Positions 63,275 through 64,000 of a stretch of 64,000 nucleotides of DNA are shown here, one piece after another. Source of the stretch: Rhineura floridana (Eukaryota > Chordata > Lepidosauria > Squamata > Rhineuridae); contig NC_084497.1 in NCBI RefSeq assembly GCF_030035675.1, forward strand, positions 26,774,455 to 26,838,454, in the 5' to 3' direction. The first letter of the stretch is position 1, and each line of letters begins with the position of its first letter. The position numbers and the translations under genes were made by a program. The notes beneath the pieces were generated by a model. That model saw nothing but the letters and a program-made list of their open reading frames with translations. It was not told where the DNA came from and did no database searches.

Positions 63275-64000
63275 CTGTAAAAAGCAGAGTCCGACATGCA
63301 AGAGGAAAGGCTGTTGTGAGATGAGAGGGGATGAGTGGGGATGGCAGGAATAAGCAACGAGACAAACGTCCAAGAGGTGATGTTGCCATGTTGCCGAGCG
63401 GAGGATCCGAAGGCCCGTTAGCATTATTTTCCGCCAGGGCAAGAAAATTCGTTTCTAGTCACATTGCAACGTGTGAAGATCACTAGCTGGCCTCTTTTTA
63501 AAAGAGCGGCTGTTGTCATTCTTTGCTGGGACAAAATACTCGGCGAGCCAGGAAAGTGAGGGAGAGATAAAACACGCAGATACCTGGAAAAGAGAAATAA
63601 ATGATTGCTCCCCTCCCCCCGCGGCCGGTTGAAGGGTTCAGGGTCTGCTATCCTGCGCACTTAACTTAGGAGTGAACGGCCCTGCCGCCTTGGAATTCAG
63701 CGACGCTTACTCCCGAGTAAGCATGCATAGGAATGCAACCCATGGGACGCGGCGGGATTTGCTTCTGAAGCAGCGTGCAGGGGATCGGGGCGCTCAGCGA
63801 ATCCCGACTCCGTTTGACTAGGCGTTCAGGAGCTCCATGGCGATCAGTGATGCCTCCTTCAGAGGAAGGGCGGCTGCCCATTCTTTAGAAAGGCACCCGA
63901 GACTGAAAAGAGGCTTTGGAACTTATTGTAGCCCCGACCTGAGGAGAGTCTGCTCACAAGGAAGCTTCAGCGGGGAGGCTGTTTGGCAAAGCTGGGCGGA
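63275..64000. other. GC-rich end of window, no exon recognised
   Basis: CpG-containing sequence with a degraded short MITE at 63700-63745 (TTACTCCCGAGTAAGCATGC, ATAGGAATGCAACCC). No coding exon recognised. Confidence 0.3.

Overview
The window looks like nuclear DNA of a squamate reptile, most likely a lizard. It contains BovB-type RTE LINE 3' ends, several L2-type and CR1-type LINE 3' ends, two kinds of tRNA-derived SINE, a 5S-rRNA-derived SINE fragment and many short inverted-repeat DNA transposons. Nothing bacterial, viral or organellar was recognised. The species cannot be named from sequence alone.

The only convincing host protein genes are three uninterrupted actin-family genes on the + strand, head to tail at 28.9-30.0, 32.0-33.2 and 36.2-37.4 kb. 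They encode 377, 384 and 374 residues and end in the actin-type C-terminus KCF. The middle one matches, as I remember it, the mammalian sperm-head actin-related proteins ACTRT1/ACTRT2. The outer two look like divergent members of the same Arp-T group. Each keeps the actin fold motifs, but genes 2 and 3 have lost different conserved residues of the nucleotide pocket. All have polyadenylation signals.

From 1 to 28 kb and from 38 to 52.5 kb the sequence is mostly transposon fossils. The largest is a nearly complete L2-type LINE (about 3.86-7.21 kb) whose endonuclease and reverse transcriptase lie in one frame interrupted by a single TGA. About nine copies of a 425-450 bp hAT-like non-autonomous family are scattered from 9.6 to 49.5 kb, one with a perfect 8-bp target duplication. 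Many other elements are palindromic or nested.

From 52.7 kb to the end the sequence becomes GC- and CpG-richer and poor in LINEs, but dense in a very short inverted-repeat element. No coding exon is recognised there. In human, ACTRT2 lies directly upstream of PRDM16 with a divergent non-coding transcript between them. The gene content here and the change in base composition downstream would fit that arrangement, so 52.7-64 kb may be the distal upstream region of PRDM16. That is inference: no PRDM16 exon was found.

Points of most interest are the Arp-T trio with unequal decay of the ATP site, a perfect 26-bp-arm hairpin at 59.4 kb, the hAT family with its nested copies, and two weakly supported exon-like segments (14.4 and 63.2 kb).
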